Shown here: positions 8,384 through 16,639 of the stretch, piece by piece
Layout: the number at the start of each line of letters is the position of its first letter
Numbering within the stretch: the first letter of the stretch is position 1
From: JAAYDY01 sp964500225
GTDB taxonomy: Bacteria > Planctomycetota > Phycisphaerae > FEN-1346 > JAACEH01
Direction: 5' to 3'
DNA: 36,945 nt
Assembly (NCBI GenBank): GCA_964500225.1
Contig: CAZCOA010000026.1
Location: 1-36,945 of the forward strand
Made by a program: the position numbers and the translations under genes
Notes under the pieces: generated by a model
The model's database searches: none
Told to the model about the DNA's origin: nothing
Seen by the model: the letters and a program-made list of their open reading frames with translations, nothing else

Positions 8384-9148
8384 TCAGTCCGCCGCCGGCA
8401 GGTACACCGTGAAGGTCGCGCCACGCCCCGGACTGCTGACGACGCTGATGTCGCCGTGGTATTGTCGCGCGATTTTCCGCGACAGCCACAGCCCCAGTCC
8501 CGTGCCGCCCCCGGACGGGCCGCTCCGCGTGGTGAAGAACGGTTCGAAGAGGCGCTCCATGGTCGCCTCGTCGATGCCGCAGCCCGTGTCGCTCACTTCG
8601 AGGGCCGCGTAGTCGTTGTCCCGATACGCCCGAAGCGTCAGGAAACCGCCCCCCGAGGCCATCGCATGACGCGCGTTGATCAGCAGATTCAACAACACCT
8701 GCGTCATCTCCACCGGCACCACCTCGATGCCCAACGACTCGTCCAGATCCAGCTCCACCTGGATGCCGTCCTTCTTCGGATCCCGACCCAGCAACGCCAA
8801 CGCCTCGCGCATCAGGTCGGCCGCCGAAACCCGACGCACGGCGTGATCCGAGTTCCGCGCGAAACCCAGCATGCTCCGGATCATCGTCGAGGCCTGTTCG
8901 CTACAGGCCATCGTCTTCTGAAGGGCCGCACGCATCTTCTCCTGATCGTCGTGGGTCAGCGCCATGTCGGCCTGGTTCATGATCGTCATCAGCAGGTTGT
9001 TGAACTCGTGGGCCATCCCCATGCTCAGCGTCCCCAGCGTGGCCAGACGCTGGGCCTGAACGAGCTGATGCTCCAGGGCTTCCGCCCGGGCGGTCAACTG
9101 GTCGATCTTCTCGGCTATACTGGCCGGCGGCGTTCGAAGACGTGCCAT
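8384..9148 (-). CDS. Soluble sensor-less histidine kinase
   Basis: A 254-residue histidine kinase containing only the transmitter. A short coiled-coil lead (about 10-35) runs into the HisKA H-box GMAHEFNNLL (phospho-acceptor His47). The HATPase_c domain has the N-box LLNLLINARHAM (around Asn158), G1 DTGCGID (187-193), F-box FEPFFTT and G2 GGGTGLGL (213-220). The AHEFNN form is typical of NtrB/PAS-type kinases. There is no PAS, GAF, HAMP or transmembrane segment, and no response regulator beside it, so signal and partner must be supplied by other proteins. The N-terminal helix probably mediates dimerisation or contact with a sensor. The start at 9148 has GGAG about 11 nt upstream. Confidence 0.92.
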   Translation of the reverse strand: MARLRTPPASIAEKIDQLTARAEALEHQLVQAQRLATLGTLSMGMAHEFNNLLMTIMNQADMALTHDDQEKMRAALQKTMACSEQASTMIRSMLGFARNSDHAVRRVSAADLMREALALLGRDPKKDGIQVELDLDESLGIEVVPVEMTQVLLNLLINARHAMASGGGFLTLRAYRDNDYAALEVSDTGCGIDEATMERLFEPFFTTRSGPSGGGTGLGLWLSRKIARQYHGDISVVSSPGRGATFTVYLPAAD

Positions 9149-9313
9149 GCAGTCATGTTCTCCACACCCCCCGCACGACGATGATGTTGACTCAGCGCAG
9201 AATCAGAATGGACATACACACAGGCTTTCTGCTATATCGTCCACTTCCGGCCGCGGGTTGAGTGTTTGTGACAGGTTGGAGGGCCGCAGCACCGACGGAC
9301 GCCTGTCCCGACC

Positions 9314-9925
9314 TCACAGGCCGATCATCCGACGCATCTGATCCGCCAGCGCCCGCAGCGCTTTGCCGCGGTGGCTCAGGGCGTGTTTGACCTCCGGCGG
9401 CAGTTCCGCCATCGTCTTGCCCAGCTCGGGAACCCAAAAGTACGGATCGTAGCCGAACCCGCCCTCGCCCGCCGGTCGATCCGTGATCATGCCTTCGCAC
9501 GTCCCGCAGGATTCCAACAACACCTTCTCCGGCGAGGCCAGCACCGCCACGCAGACGTACCGCGCCTGACGCCGCTCCGGAGGCACCGCCGCGATGCGCT
9601 CCATCAGCTTCCGGTTGTTCGCCGCATCGTCCCCCTCGCGACCCGCCCACCGCGACGAATACAGCCCCGGCTCGTTCCCCAGCGCCGGCACCTCCAGTCC
9701 GCTGTCGTCCGCCACGCACCACTGGCCCGTCGCGCGGGCATAGGCCAGCGCCTTCGCCGCCGCGTTCTCCCGGAACGTCGTCCCGGTCTCCTCGTGGGGC
9801 GCTATCCCCTCATAATCCGTCAGGCTCCGCACCTCCACCGGCAGGCCGGCCAGCAACTCCACCAGTTCGCGGCACTTGCCGGCATTGCGGGTTCCCACCA
9901 CAAGAATACGTCGCCGTGAAGTCAT
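9314..9925 (-). CDS. rdgB: XTP/dITP diphosphatase (RdgB/HAM1 family)
   Basis: A 203-residue house-cleaning enzyme that hydrolyses non-canonical purine NTPs (XTP, dITP, ITP) to monophosphates and pyrophosphate, keeping them out of DNA and RNA. Family motifs are present in order: GTRNAGK (11-17), TGTTFRENAAAKA (47-59), ADDSGLEV (72-79), GLYSSRWAG (87-95), GEGGFGYDPYF (153-163) and the closing SHRGKAL (184-190). Length is normal. The ATG at 9925 is preferred because the protein then opens as usual for the family and a G-rich run lies about 10 nt upstream; a GTG at 9937 would add four residues. It stands alone on the minus strand between the kinase and the lipoprotein gene. Confidence 0.96.
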   Translation of the reverse strand: MTSRRRILVVGTRNAGKCRELVELLAGLPVEVRSLTDYEGIAPHEETGTTFRENAAAKALAYARATGQWCVADDSGLEVPALGNEPGLYSSRWAGREGDDAANNRKLMERIAAVPPERRQARYVCVAVLASPEKVLLESCGTCEGMITDRPAGEGGFGYDPYFWVPELGKTMAELPPEVKHALSHRGKALRALADQMRRMIGL

Positions 9926-9989
9926 TGAACAATACACCCCCGGGCGCGCGGCACGCCGCCCTCTGCCGTCGCTGCGGTCGCTCTGACGC

Positions 9990-10904
9990 TCACCGGCTCG
10001 ACGTCGGTATCTCCACCACTTTGCTCAGGATCATCTGACGATAGACGCTGCCGGCATACGGACGGCCTTTCCGCCGGGCCTTTGCCTCGGCCGCCTTTTC
10101 CGCCTCAACCACTTGCTGCGCCTCCTCCGCCGTCACCTGGTGCCCGTCCAGGTTCTGGTACGGCAGCGACGCCAGGATCCGCTGCGCCTCCGGCGATACC
10201 ACCTTCGCCGGGTTCGAAATGTTCGCCATCCGTCGCCAGTCGTCAAACAGCGTGTTGTCAAACAAGCCCACCGTCACGTGACTCGACGACGTTCCGTGGT
10301 ACACATACGCCTCGTATCCGTCCCGCCGCAGCTTCTCCGCGAAGTCCACCGCCATGTGTTTGCGGTAGTACAGTTCGCCGCTGAACGTTCCGACGTTGAT
10401 CGTGTAACGTTTCGGTAGTTTTCGCTCCTGTGCCGCCTTGCGGTTGGCCTCTGCGGCCGCGGCCTCCAAGTCATACGTGCTGCGCGGCGTCGTCTCCGGC
10501 AGCAACATCAACTGCGAGCCCAGCCCCACCCCGAAGATCGGACGCCCCTGAACGTCGCGCACCCGAGTCAATTCCTGTTGATCCTTCGCGGACGCCTTCG
10601 ACGATTGCCCCTTCTCGTACAACCCGTAGCACAGGTACGCCTCGTCGTCGTCGGCGATCACGAACGCCTTCGGCAGACCCTTCTCGATCAGTTCCTGCCG
10701 CACTCGCTCCGCGTCCTGCCGTGCCAGAACCCCCCTATACTCGATCAACAGAAACGTCCTCGGCGGCTCCTTGCCGACGTACCGCTCAAGATTCGGGGCA
10801 ATCGTCTGGTTCCCGCCTCCGAATAGGGTACATCCCGACACCGACACCGACATCGCCACAACCGCCATGAGCGGCAATATCCTTTTCCCTTGCGCGCTGA
10901 ACAT
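9990..10904 (-). CDS. Lipoprotein with SPOR-like segment
   Basis: A 304-residue exported lipoprotein of unknown role. The ATG at 10904 follows GGAGGG at good spacing and starts a lipoprotein signal: MFSAQGKR, a hydrophobic core, then VSGC with lipidated Cys25. Residues about 180-240 read KRYTINVGTFSG followed by A..L...GYEAYVYHG and VTVGLF. This resembles a SPOR domain, the peptidoglycan-binding beta-alpha-beta fold that normally recognises denuded glycan at septa. An earlier part (about 45-160) has FLLIEYRGVLARQDAERVRQELIEKGLPKAFVI, which looks like a related module. The C-terminus is charged and probably helical. It is monocistronic, with a candidate promoter about 115 nt upstream. A role in cell-envelope or division maintenance is inference. 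Confidence 0.82.
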   Translation of the reverse strand: MFSAQGKRILPLMAVVAMSVSVSGCTLFGGGNQTIAPNLERYVGKEPPRTFLLIEYRGVLARQDAERVRQELIEKGLPKAFVIADDDEAYLCYGLYEKGQSSKASAKDQQELTRVRDVQGRPIFGVGLGSQLMLLPETTPRSTYDLEAAAAEANRKAAQERKLPKRYTINVGTFSGELYYRKHMAVDFAEKLRRDGYEAYVYHGTSSSHVTVGLFDNTLFDDWRRMANISNPAKVVSPEAQRILASLPYQNLDGHQVTAEEAQQVVEAEKAAEAKARRKGRPYAGSVYRQMILSKVVEIPTSSR

Positions 10905-11018
10905 CCGATGCCCTCCACGCCGTCCGTCCGTGCCCGGCCGCGACATGCCCTCCGGCCGCTGCGATCTCTTGTCCCGGCGCCGCCCGCGCGGCGCCCTCGC
11001 ACGGATTGGCCGCTCAGC

Positions 11019-11047
11019 ATTCTACGCCAAACCGAGCGTCCTGCGAA
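11019..11047 (-). promoter_or_regulatory. Candidate promoter for the SPOR-like lipoprotein gene
   Basis: On the minus strand TTCGCA (11047-11042) and TAGAAT (11024-11019) are spaced by 17 bp. The -10 is five of six to consensus and the -35 four of six. The leader would be about 105 nt. Confidence 0.45.
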
Positions 11048-11195
11048 GCATCAAAACGTTCGATCCCGCCCGTGCAACGCCCCCAACGGAATTCCTCTCT
11101 GGTCTTTATGTCCCTTTTGGATTATCCTATCCGCTCGGTGACTCAGCCCGCGGGGTGGGTCGGTGGACCCGCGTCGTCTCTTGGCAGGAGCGTGT

Positions 11196-12749
11196 ATGTA
11201 CAACCGTTTGCGTGAAGTCCTCGAACGCCTGGCCCGGCCCAGGATTCTGATTCTCGGCGACCTGATGCTCGACCGCTACGTGTACGGCGACGCCGAGCGG
11301 ATCAGCCAGGAGGCCCCCATCCAGGTTCTTCGCGTCGCCGCCGAGGAAAACCGCGTCGGCGGCGCCGGCGCCGTCGCCAACAACATCGCCACCCTGGGCG
11401 GCAGGGCCGAATTGGTCTCCTTCGTCGGCCGCGACGCCGTCGGCGACCGCCTGCTGGCCCTCTTGAGGCAACTCGGTTGCCGCGTCGACGGCGTCCGACG
11501 CGTTCCCGGACGGCCCACCACCATCAAAACCCGTTTCATCGGACGCGCCCAGCACCGCATTCCCCAACAGGTTCTTCGCGTCGATCTGGAGGAAACCGGT
11601 CCCATCGACGCCGGCACCGAGAAAGCCCTCGCCGCCTTCCTTCTCAAGCGGCTTGCGGCCGCCGACGTCCTCGTCATCAGCGACTACGCCAAGGGGCTCG
11701 TCACCCCCACCCTGGCCCAGACCGCCATCCGCGCCGCCCGGCGGCTCAAGATCCCCGTCCTCATCGACCCGATCCGAAGCCCCGACTACCGACACTACCG
11801 CGGCGCTACCCTGCTGACGCCCAACCGCACCGAAACCGAGATCGCCTCCGGACGAAAAATCACCGATGAGGCCAGCCTCCGCGCCATCAGCCGCGACATG
11901 ATCCGCAACCTGCGACTGGACGCCCTCACCATCACCCTCGACAAGGAAGGCATCTTCCTCGCCGAACGCGGTCGCGGCCACGGACGACTCATCCCCACCC
12001 GGCCGCGCAACGTCTTCGACAACGCCGGCGCCGGCGACATGGTCATTGCCGCCCTGGCCATGGCCATCGGCTCCGGAACCTCCCTCGAAGAGGCCTCCAT
12101 GCTCGCCAACGTCGCCGGAGGGCTCGAAGTCGAAAAACTCGGCGTCCAGCCCGTCACGCGGGAGGAAATCGCCGCCGACCTCATGGCCTCCAGCGGCAAG
12201 GTCCGATCGCTCCGACAGCTCCTAGCCGACCTGGAGATCCAGCGACGCAACGGCCGACGCATCGTCTTCACCAACGGGACCTTCGACCTGCTCCACCACG
12301 GGCACGTCCAATACCTCGAATTCGCACGCACCCAGGGCGATCTTCTCGTCGTCGGCCTCAACAGCGACGACTCCGTCCGACGACTCAAGGGTCCCGGTCG
12401 GCCCCTCGTCCCCCAGGAACAGCGCGCCCGCGTCCTTGCCGGGCTTCTGGCCGTGGACTACGTCGTCGTCTTCGACGAGGACACCCCGGCTGAACTGATC
12501 CGAAAAATCCGCCCCGACGTCCTCGTCAAGGGCGAGGACTGGCGGCACAAGGGCGTCGTCGGCGCCGACTTCGTCCAGTCCATCGGAGGCAAGGTCGTCC
12601 TCGCTCCCCTCGTCGGCGACGCCTCCACCTCCAACATCATCCGTGACATCCGACGGGCCGACGCGTTCGCCCCGCCGCTGACCGACAAACGCGCCGCGCG
12701 CCGAAACGCCGACCACCACGCCGCCTCGCGGCGAAGGACACTCCCATGA
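11196..12749 (+). CDS. hldE: Bifunctional heptose 7-phosphate kinase / heptose 1-phosphate adenylyltransferase
   Basis: A 517-residue two-domain enzyme. The N-terminal PfkB/ribokinase domain (about 1-320) phosphorylates D-glycero-beta-D-manno-heptose 7-phosphate. It has GDLMLDRYVYGDAERISQEAP near the start, GGAGAVANNIA (55-65), SDYAKG and the anion-hole/catalytic motif DNAGAGD (275-281). The C-terminal nucleotidyltransferase domain (about 345-490) has TNGTFDLLHHGH (359-370, the HxGH signature), LNSDDSVRRLKG, KGEDWR (445-450) and STSNIIRDI. It makes ADP-heptose. The ATG at 11196 follows AGGAG by 6 nt; a GTG at 11163 is less likely. The tail from about 490 is arginine-rich. It overlaps gmhA by four bases, so translation is coupled. 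Confidence 0.97.
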   Translation: MYNRLREVLERLARPRILILGDLMLDRYVYGDAERISQEAPIQVLRVAAEENRVGGAGAVANNIATLGGRAELVSFVGRDAVGDRLLALLRQLGCRVDGVRRVPGRPTTIKTRFIGRAQHRIPQQVLRVDLEETGPIDAGTEKALAAFLLKRLAAADVLVISDYAKGLVTPTLAQTAIRAARRLKIPVLIDPIRSPDYRHYRGATLLTPNRTETEIASGRKITDEASLRAISRDMIRNLRLDALTITLDKEGIFLAERGRGHGRLIPTRPRNVFDNAGAGDMVIAALAMAIGSGTSLEEASMLANVAGGLEVEKLGVQPVTREEIAADLMASSGKVRSLRQLLADLEIQRRNGRRIVFTNGTFDLLHHGHVQYLEFARTQGDLLVVGLNSDDSVRRLKGPGRPLVPQEQRARVLAGLLAVDYVVVFDEDTPAELIRKIRPDVLVKGEDWRHKGVVGADFVQSIGGKVVLAPLVGDASTSNIIRDIRRADAFAPPLTDKRAARRNADHHAASRRRTLP

Positions 12750-13318
12750 TCGACGACATCCGCAACCAGCTTCTGGCCTCCATCGACGTCAAGACGCGAA
12801 CCCTCGAAACCTGCGTCCCCGACACCCAACGCGCCGCCCAGCTCATCATCGACTGCCTCAAGGCCGGCGGACGACTCTACCTCTGCGGCAACGGCGGCTC
12901 CGCCGCCGACTGCCAGCACGTCGCCTGCGAACTCGTCGGACGATTCATGCTCGACCGCAAGGCCCTCCCGGCCGTCGCCCTGACCACCGACACCTCCATC
13001 CTCACCAGCGTCGCCAACGACTACGATTACGAGGAAGTCTTCGCCCGACAGGTCGCCGCCCTCGTCCGCGAGGGCGACATCCTCCTGGCCCTCAGCACCA
13101 GCGGCAACTCCACCAGCGTCATCAAGGCCGCCGTCGTCGCCCATCAGCACCACGCCAAGGTCATCGCACTCACCGGTGCCGGCGGCGGACGACTCAAGGA
13201 ACTCGCCGATTGCCACATCGCCGTCCCCGGCGAGACCGCTCCACGCATCCAGGAAGTCCACATTACCCTGCTCCACATTATCTGTGCCCTCGTCGAAAGG
13301 GCCCTCTACAAGGACTGA
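12746..13318 (+). CDS. gmhA: Sedoheptulose 7-phosphate isomerase GmhA
   Basis: A 190-residue SIS-fold isomerase that converts sedoheptulose 7-phosphate to D-glycero-D-manno-heptose 7-phosphate, the first step of ADP-heptose synthesis. Motifs: CGNGGSAADCQH (47-58), TTDTS (80-84), STSGNS (117-122, phosphate loop) and RIQEVHITLLH (167-177). The zinc ligands known from Escherichia coli GmhA (His61, Glu65, Gln172, His180) correspond with a constant offset of three to His58, Glu62, Gln169 and His177 here, so the active site looks complete. Its ATG overlaps the hldE stop (ATGA), and gmhB follows after 6 nt. Confidence 0.97.
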   Translation: MIDDIRNQLLASIDVKTRTLETCVPDTQRAAQLIIDCLKAGGRLYLCGNGGSAADCQHVACELVGRFMLDRKALPAVALTTDTSILTSVANDYDYEEVFARQVAALVREGDILLALSTSGNSTSVIKAAVVAHQHHAKVIALTGAGGGRLKELADCHIAVPGETAPRIQEVHITLLHIICALVERALYKD

Positions 13319-13324
13319 TCGGCC

Positions 13325-15106
13325 ATGACCCAGCCGCGCGCCGCCGTGTTTCTGGATCGAGACGGCACCTTGATCGAGGACGTCGATTTCCTCACCGGCA
13401 CCGACCAGATCCGCATCCTTCCCGGAACCATCCCGGGCCTGAAAAAACTCCACGATGCCGGATTCCTCCTCGTCGTCGTCTCCAACCAGTCCGCCGGCGC
13501 GCGCGGCCTGCGACCCCGCCAGGAGCTCGCCCGCAACAACCAGCACCTCATCGACCAGATCCAACTCCTCGGCGGCCACCTCGATGCCGTCTTCTGCTGT
13601 CCTCATCATCCCGACGGCACCGTGCCCAAGTTCGCCAGGCCCTGCACCTGCCGCAAACCCAAACCGGGCCTCTTTCTCCAGGCTCGCGACGCCCTCGGCA
13701 TCGACCTGCGACGCTCCTTCGCCGTCGGCGACGCCTGGCGCGACGTCGAGGCCGCCTGGACCCTCGGCATCCCCTCGGTCAAGCTGCCCCGGCCGCCGGC
13801 ACGACAGGAATCTCCGCGACCCGACCTCGCCGTCTTGGCCGACGCCGACGACCTCAACCAGGCCGCCGACATCATCCTGGCCACCACCGCCCAGGCCGCC
13901 CGCGACCTCGTCAAGAGCCGACTGCCGGCCGCGACACCACCTCCAGCGCCAAGCCCTGCATCCAAAGGTCCCGCGACTGAGCCCAAGACCTCTGCAACGG
14001 TCGCCCCGACCCCGGCCAACGCCGGCGCCGCACCGACCGTCGCGCGACAGGAGCCGCTCCCCTTCGCCGCAGCACCCGATGAAACCGTTCGCTCTTCGCC
14101 CTCAAGCAAAGAGAATGCACCCAAGGCCCCGGCGACCGTGACGCGCGACCAGAACGTCCCCAGCGCCCCGGCCGACGCCGACGTAACCGAACCCGACGCC
14201 GCGACCGACGATACGGTCGATGCCGCCCCGCAGCTCGACGACACGACCGACGACGAGCCGCTCGAGACCGACCTGGCGACCGAAGACGCCACGGACGCCG
14301 ACGCAACGCCGGACGACGACGCCCCCCAACTCGATAGCTCACTCGAACAGTCGCCCCTGCTGGCCCGTGCCGCCCTCGCCGACCACGACGACGCCGAGCC
14401 GGCCGCCGACGAAACGATTGAGCCCGACGCCGACGAGGTGATCGAAGAAGAAACCGAAGAAGACATCGAGGAAGAAATCGACGGAGAGCGTGACCGGCAG
14501 ACCGCCGAAGAAGCCGACGAGGAAATCGACGAAAGCCCGTTGGAGGCCGCCGAGAGAATCGCCGCGGCAAACGACGAGGAAGCCACCGACCGCGCCGTCT
14601 TCCCCTCTTACTCCAGCCGCGAGAATGGCCCGACGGACCGCGCCATGACAACGAATACCGAAAGCGCAGCGACCGTCGTGGCCGGCCCCGAAACCCCGTC
14701 GCGCCCCGTCTATCTCTGCCGCCGCTGCGGCATCGAGATCGACCCCGCCGACCTGGAAACCGGCGCCGCCGGCGAGTTCCACGACGACTTGTTCTGCCCC
14801 GACTGTCTGCCGACCGTCGCCCGCATGGCCGGCGCCCACGCCGCCGGCGCCTCCCGCGCCACGCCCGACGCCGACACCCTCCAGCAGATCCTCGTCGAGC
14901 TGCGACGCCTCGCCCGACGCCACCAGGACGACCCCTTCGGCCTGCCCAAGATCATGGGCTACGTCGCCCAGATCGCCGCCCTCGGCATCGCCGGCGCCGC
15001 CCTGTTTGCCAGTCAGCCCGGACAGACCACTGTCCTGCTCCTGGCCGCCGTCTTCGTCCAGCTCATTGCCCTGACCATGTTCGTCCTCTCCGGACGCGAC
15101 CGGTAA
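13325..15106 (+). CDS. gmhB: GmhB phosphatase fused to acidic linker, zinc ribbon and membrane anchor
   Basis: A 593-residue protein about three times the usual GmhB length. Residues 1-195 are a HAD-family heptose 1,7-bisphosphate phosphatase: FLDRDGTL with Asp11 and Asp13, SNQS (53-56), zinc ligands Cys92, His94, Cys107 and Cys109 in the same numbers as E. coli GmhB, CRKPKPG (109-115) and VGD...D (134-140). Residues about 196-440 are low-complexity: proline/alanine-rich, then strongly Asp/Glu-rich. Residues 463-497 form a zinc ribbon with CRRC (465-468) and CPDC (491-494). Two hydrophobic helices at about 545-563 and 569-588 end the protein. The frame is uninterrupted. An internal ATG at 14645 could give a separate zinc-ribbon membrane protein, but no clear ribosome site precedes it. 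Third gene of the heptose operon. Confidence 0.9.
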   Translation: MTQPRAAVFLDRDGTLIEDVDFLTGTDQIRILPGTIPGLKKLHDAGFLLVVVSNQSAGARGLRPRQELARNNQHLIDQIQLLGGHLDAVFCCPHHPDGTVPKFARPCTCRKPKPGLFLQARDALGIDLRRSFAVGDAWRDVEAAWTLGIPSVKLPRPPARQESPRPDLAVLADADDLNQAADIILATTAQAARDLVKSRLPAATPPPAPSPASKGPATEPKTSATVAPTPANAGAAPTVARQEPLPFAAAPDETVRSSPSSKENAPKAPATVTRDQNVPSAPADADVTEPDAATDDTVDAAPQLDDTTDDEPLETDLATEDATDADATPDDDAPQLDSSLEQSPLLARAALADHDDAEPAADETIEPDADEVIEEETEEDIEEEIDGERDRQTAEEADEEIDESPLEAAERIAAANDEEATDRAVFPSYSSRENGPTDRAMTTNTESAATVVAGPETPSRPVYLCRRCGIEIDPADLETGAAGEFHDDLFCPDCLPTVARMAGAHAAGASRATPDADTLQQILVELRRLARRHQDDPFGLPKIMGYVAQIAALGIAGAALFASQPGQTTVLLLAAVFVQLIALTMFVLSGRDR

Positions 15107-15454
15107 TCCCAGGCCCCCAACGCCGCGCCGCCCAGAAACGAAGACCCCCGAGGCGCCCCCGACACGGCCCTGCCGCCCATCCTCGCGCCCCGCGGCAATA
15201 GCCGTGTGAGGAGAGCCCTCGGTCCTGTCGATCCTGCCTACGGACTACGCGCCGGCCGCCGCCCGAAGGTAGAATGCCCGCGTCACAATACCGCGGTGCG
15301 TTTGGCCGATGCCGACCGGCGCTGCCGCGGGTTCCATGGGAGGCTACCCCGCCGGTCGCGCGGACTGGCGGCGCCGGCGCGACCACGATAGCCGTCGCAA
15401 CCGGTGTCGCATCGGCGACGGGACAACGGCGCGGTGGCGGAAAGGAGCGGCTTC
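15107..15454. other. Non-coding gap before the acetyltransferase gene
   Basis: No convincing gene, terminator or promoter is visible in these 348 nt. A TAGAAT hexamer at 15270-15275 lacks a matching -35 box. The open frames crossing the gap are arginine-rich and compositionally unlike the neighbouring genes. Confidence 0.5.
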
Positions 15455-16591
15455 ATGGACGGTCCGCGGACGGCGCGGCGGGACGAGTTGGCGGCCATCG
15501 TGTCGCTGGTCAATCGGGTCTTTTGCCGCGACGGCGGTCGCACGTTTTCCATGGAGCGGTCGTTCCCGCGGCTGTTCAGCACAGAGAACCTCGACAACCT
15601 GTACGTCATGTTCGACGGGCCGCGCTTGGTCAGTTTCCTGGCTGTCGATTTCCAGGACTATGTGGCGTGCGGATGTCGCCTGCCGCTGGCGTGCCTCGGG
15701 GCGGTCTGCACCGAGATGGACTACCGCGGGCAAGGACTCTCCACGGCCCTGCTCGAGGCCGCCTACGCGCGGCTACGAGCCAAGGGACGGCTGATGACGA
15801 TCATTTCCGGCAGCCGCAGCCTGTACTACCGCACGGGCGCAGCGCCGGGCGTGTTCGCGATGTGCCAATGGACCGCCGACGTCGCGACGCTGCGAGCCGT
15901 GGACGATGCGTCGCTGCGTCTGGAGCCGCTCGACCGCGCCAATCTCCGCGACCTGGCGGCGCTGAACGCGCGCGAACCGATGCGGTTCGACTGGACCGAG
16001 GACTGGCTCCGCACGGTGCCGTTGGCGCTCTGCGACGGCGAGATGGGACGCGGCTGGATCATTCGTCGCGACGGCCAGGCTGTGGCCGCGGCGTGCCTGG
16101 CGGCGCCGGCCTACAACAACCAGCCGACGAGCCTATTGGATTGGTTCGGCGACCGCCGCGCGGTCGTCGCCTCGCTGGCGCGGATGCTGGAGGCGGCCGG
16201 GACGACTCAGGTCAGTTGCCGCATGGTGCTCCACGACGCGGCGATGCTGGAAGCGGTGCGCCGTGCGGGCATCGAGCCGCAGCGAAAAACGCCCTGGCCG
16301 TGGCCGATCAAGGTGCTGGACTTCGCCGGATTGCTCGCTGCGCTGGAGCCGCACCTGCGTCGCACTTTGGGCGACCAGGCCGCATCCGTTGCCGCAACGG
16401 CCGACGGCATCCGCGTGCGCGCCGACGGATGCGACTTCACACCGCCCGACGAGGCTGCCGCCGCACAGATGCTCCTGGCCATGCCGGACTCCTACGGCCC
16501 GACGCTGGCCGCCTGTCCGGAACCCGTCCGGGCGCTGATGGCGCGGGCGTTTCCGATCCCGATGCGACACTACGGCCTGAACTACATCTGA
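15455..16591 (+). CDS. GNAT-family N-acetyltransferase (Eis-like layout)
   Basis: A 378-residue protein whose N-terminal part (about 1-140) is a GNAT domain. The acetyl-CoA pyrophosphate loop is CTEMDYRGQGLSTALL (85-100), with the Q/RxxGxG/A form as RGQGLS, followed by RSLYYRTGAAPG, the usual strand-5/Tyr region. Residues about 150-300 look like a second, degenerate GNAT half (LEPLDRANLRDLAALN...), and the last 90 residues resemble an SCP2-like tail, so the layout recalls the Eis group; the acceptor is unknown. ATG 15455 is chosen because AAAGGAG stands 7 nt before it; 17 codons of open frame upstream are not needed. Convergent with the hydrolase gene at 16640. Confidence 0.85.
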   Translation: MDGPRTARRDELAAIVSLVNRVFCRDGGRTFSMERSFPRLFSTENLDNLYVMFDGPRLVSFLAVDFQDYVACGCRLPLACLGAVCTEMDYRGQGLSTALLEAAYARLRAKGRLMTIISGSRSLYYRTGAAPGVFAMCQWTADVATLRAVDDASLRLEPLDRANLRDLAALNAREPMRFDWTEDWLRTVPLALCDGEMGRGWIIRRDGQAVAAACLAAPAYNNQPTSLLDWFGDRRAVVASLARMLEAAGTTQVSCRMVLHDAAMLEAVRRAGIEPQRKTPWPWPIKVLDFAGLLAALEPHLRRTLGDQAASVAATADGIRVRADGCDFTPPDEAAAAQMLLAMPDSYGPTLAACPEPVRALMARAFPIPMRHYGLNYI

Positions 16592-16595
16592 GCAT

Positions 16596-16619
16596 CGCGG
16601 CGGCGCACCCGTCGCCGCG
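16596..16619. terminator. GC hairpin between convergent genes
   Basis: CGCGGCG (16596-16602) and CGCCGCG (16613-16619) form a 7-bp stem immediately after the acetyltransferase stop. There is no T-tract on either side, so it may only slow polymerase or protect 3' ends. Confidence 0.35.
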
Positions 16620-16639
16620 GCACGCCGGAAGCCACGCGC

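Noticed and set aside
13325..15106. A frameshift explaining the long GmhB protein
   Set aside because: The reading frame is continuous, with high GC at codon third positions throughout and recognisable motifs at both ends in the same frame, so a fusion is the simpler reading. An assembly error cannot be fully excluded.
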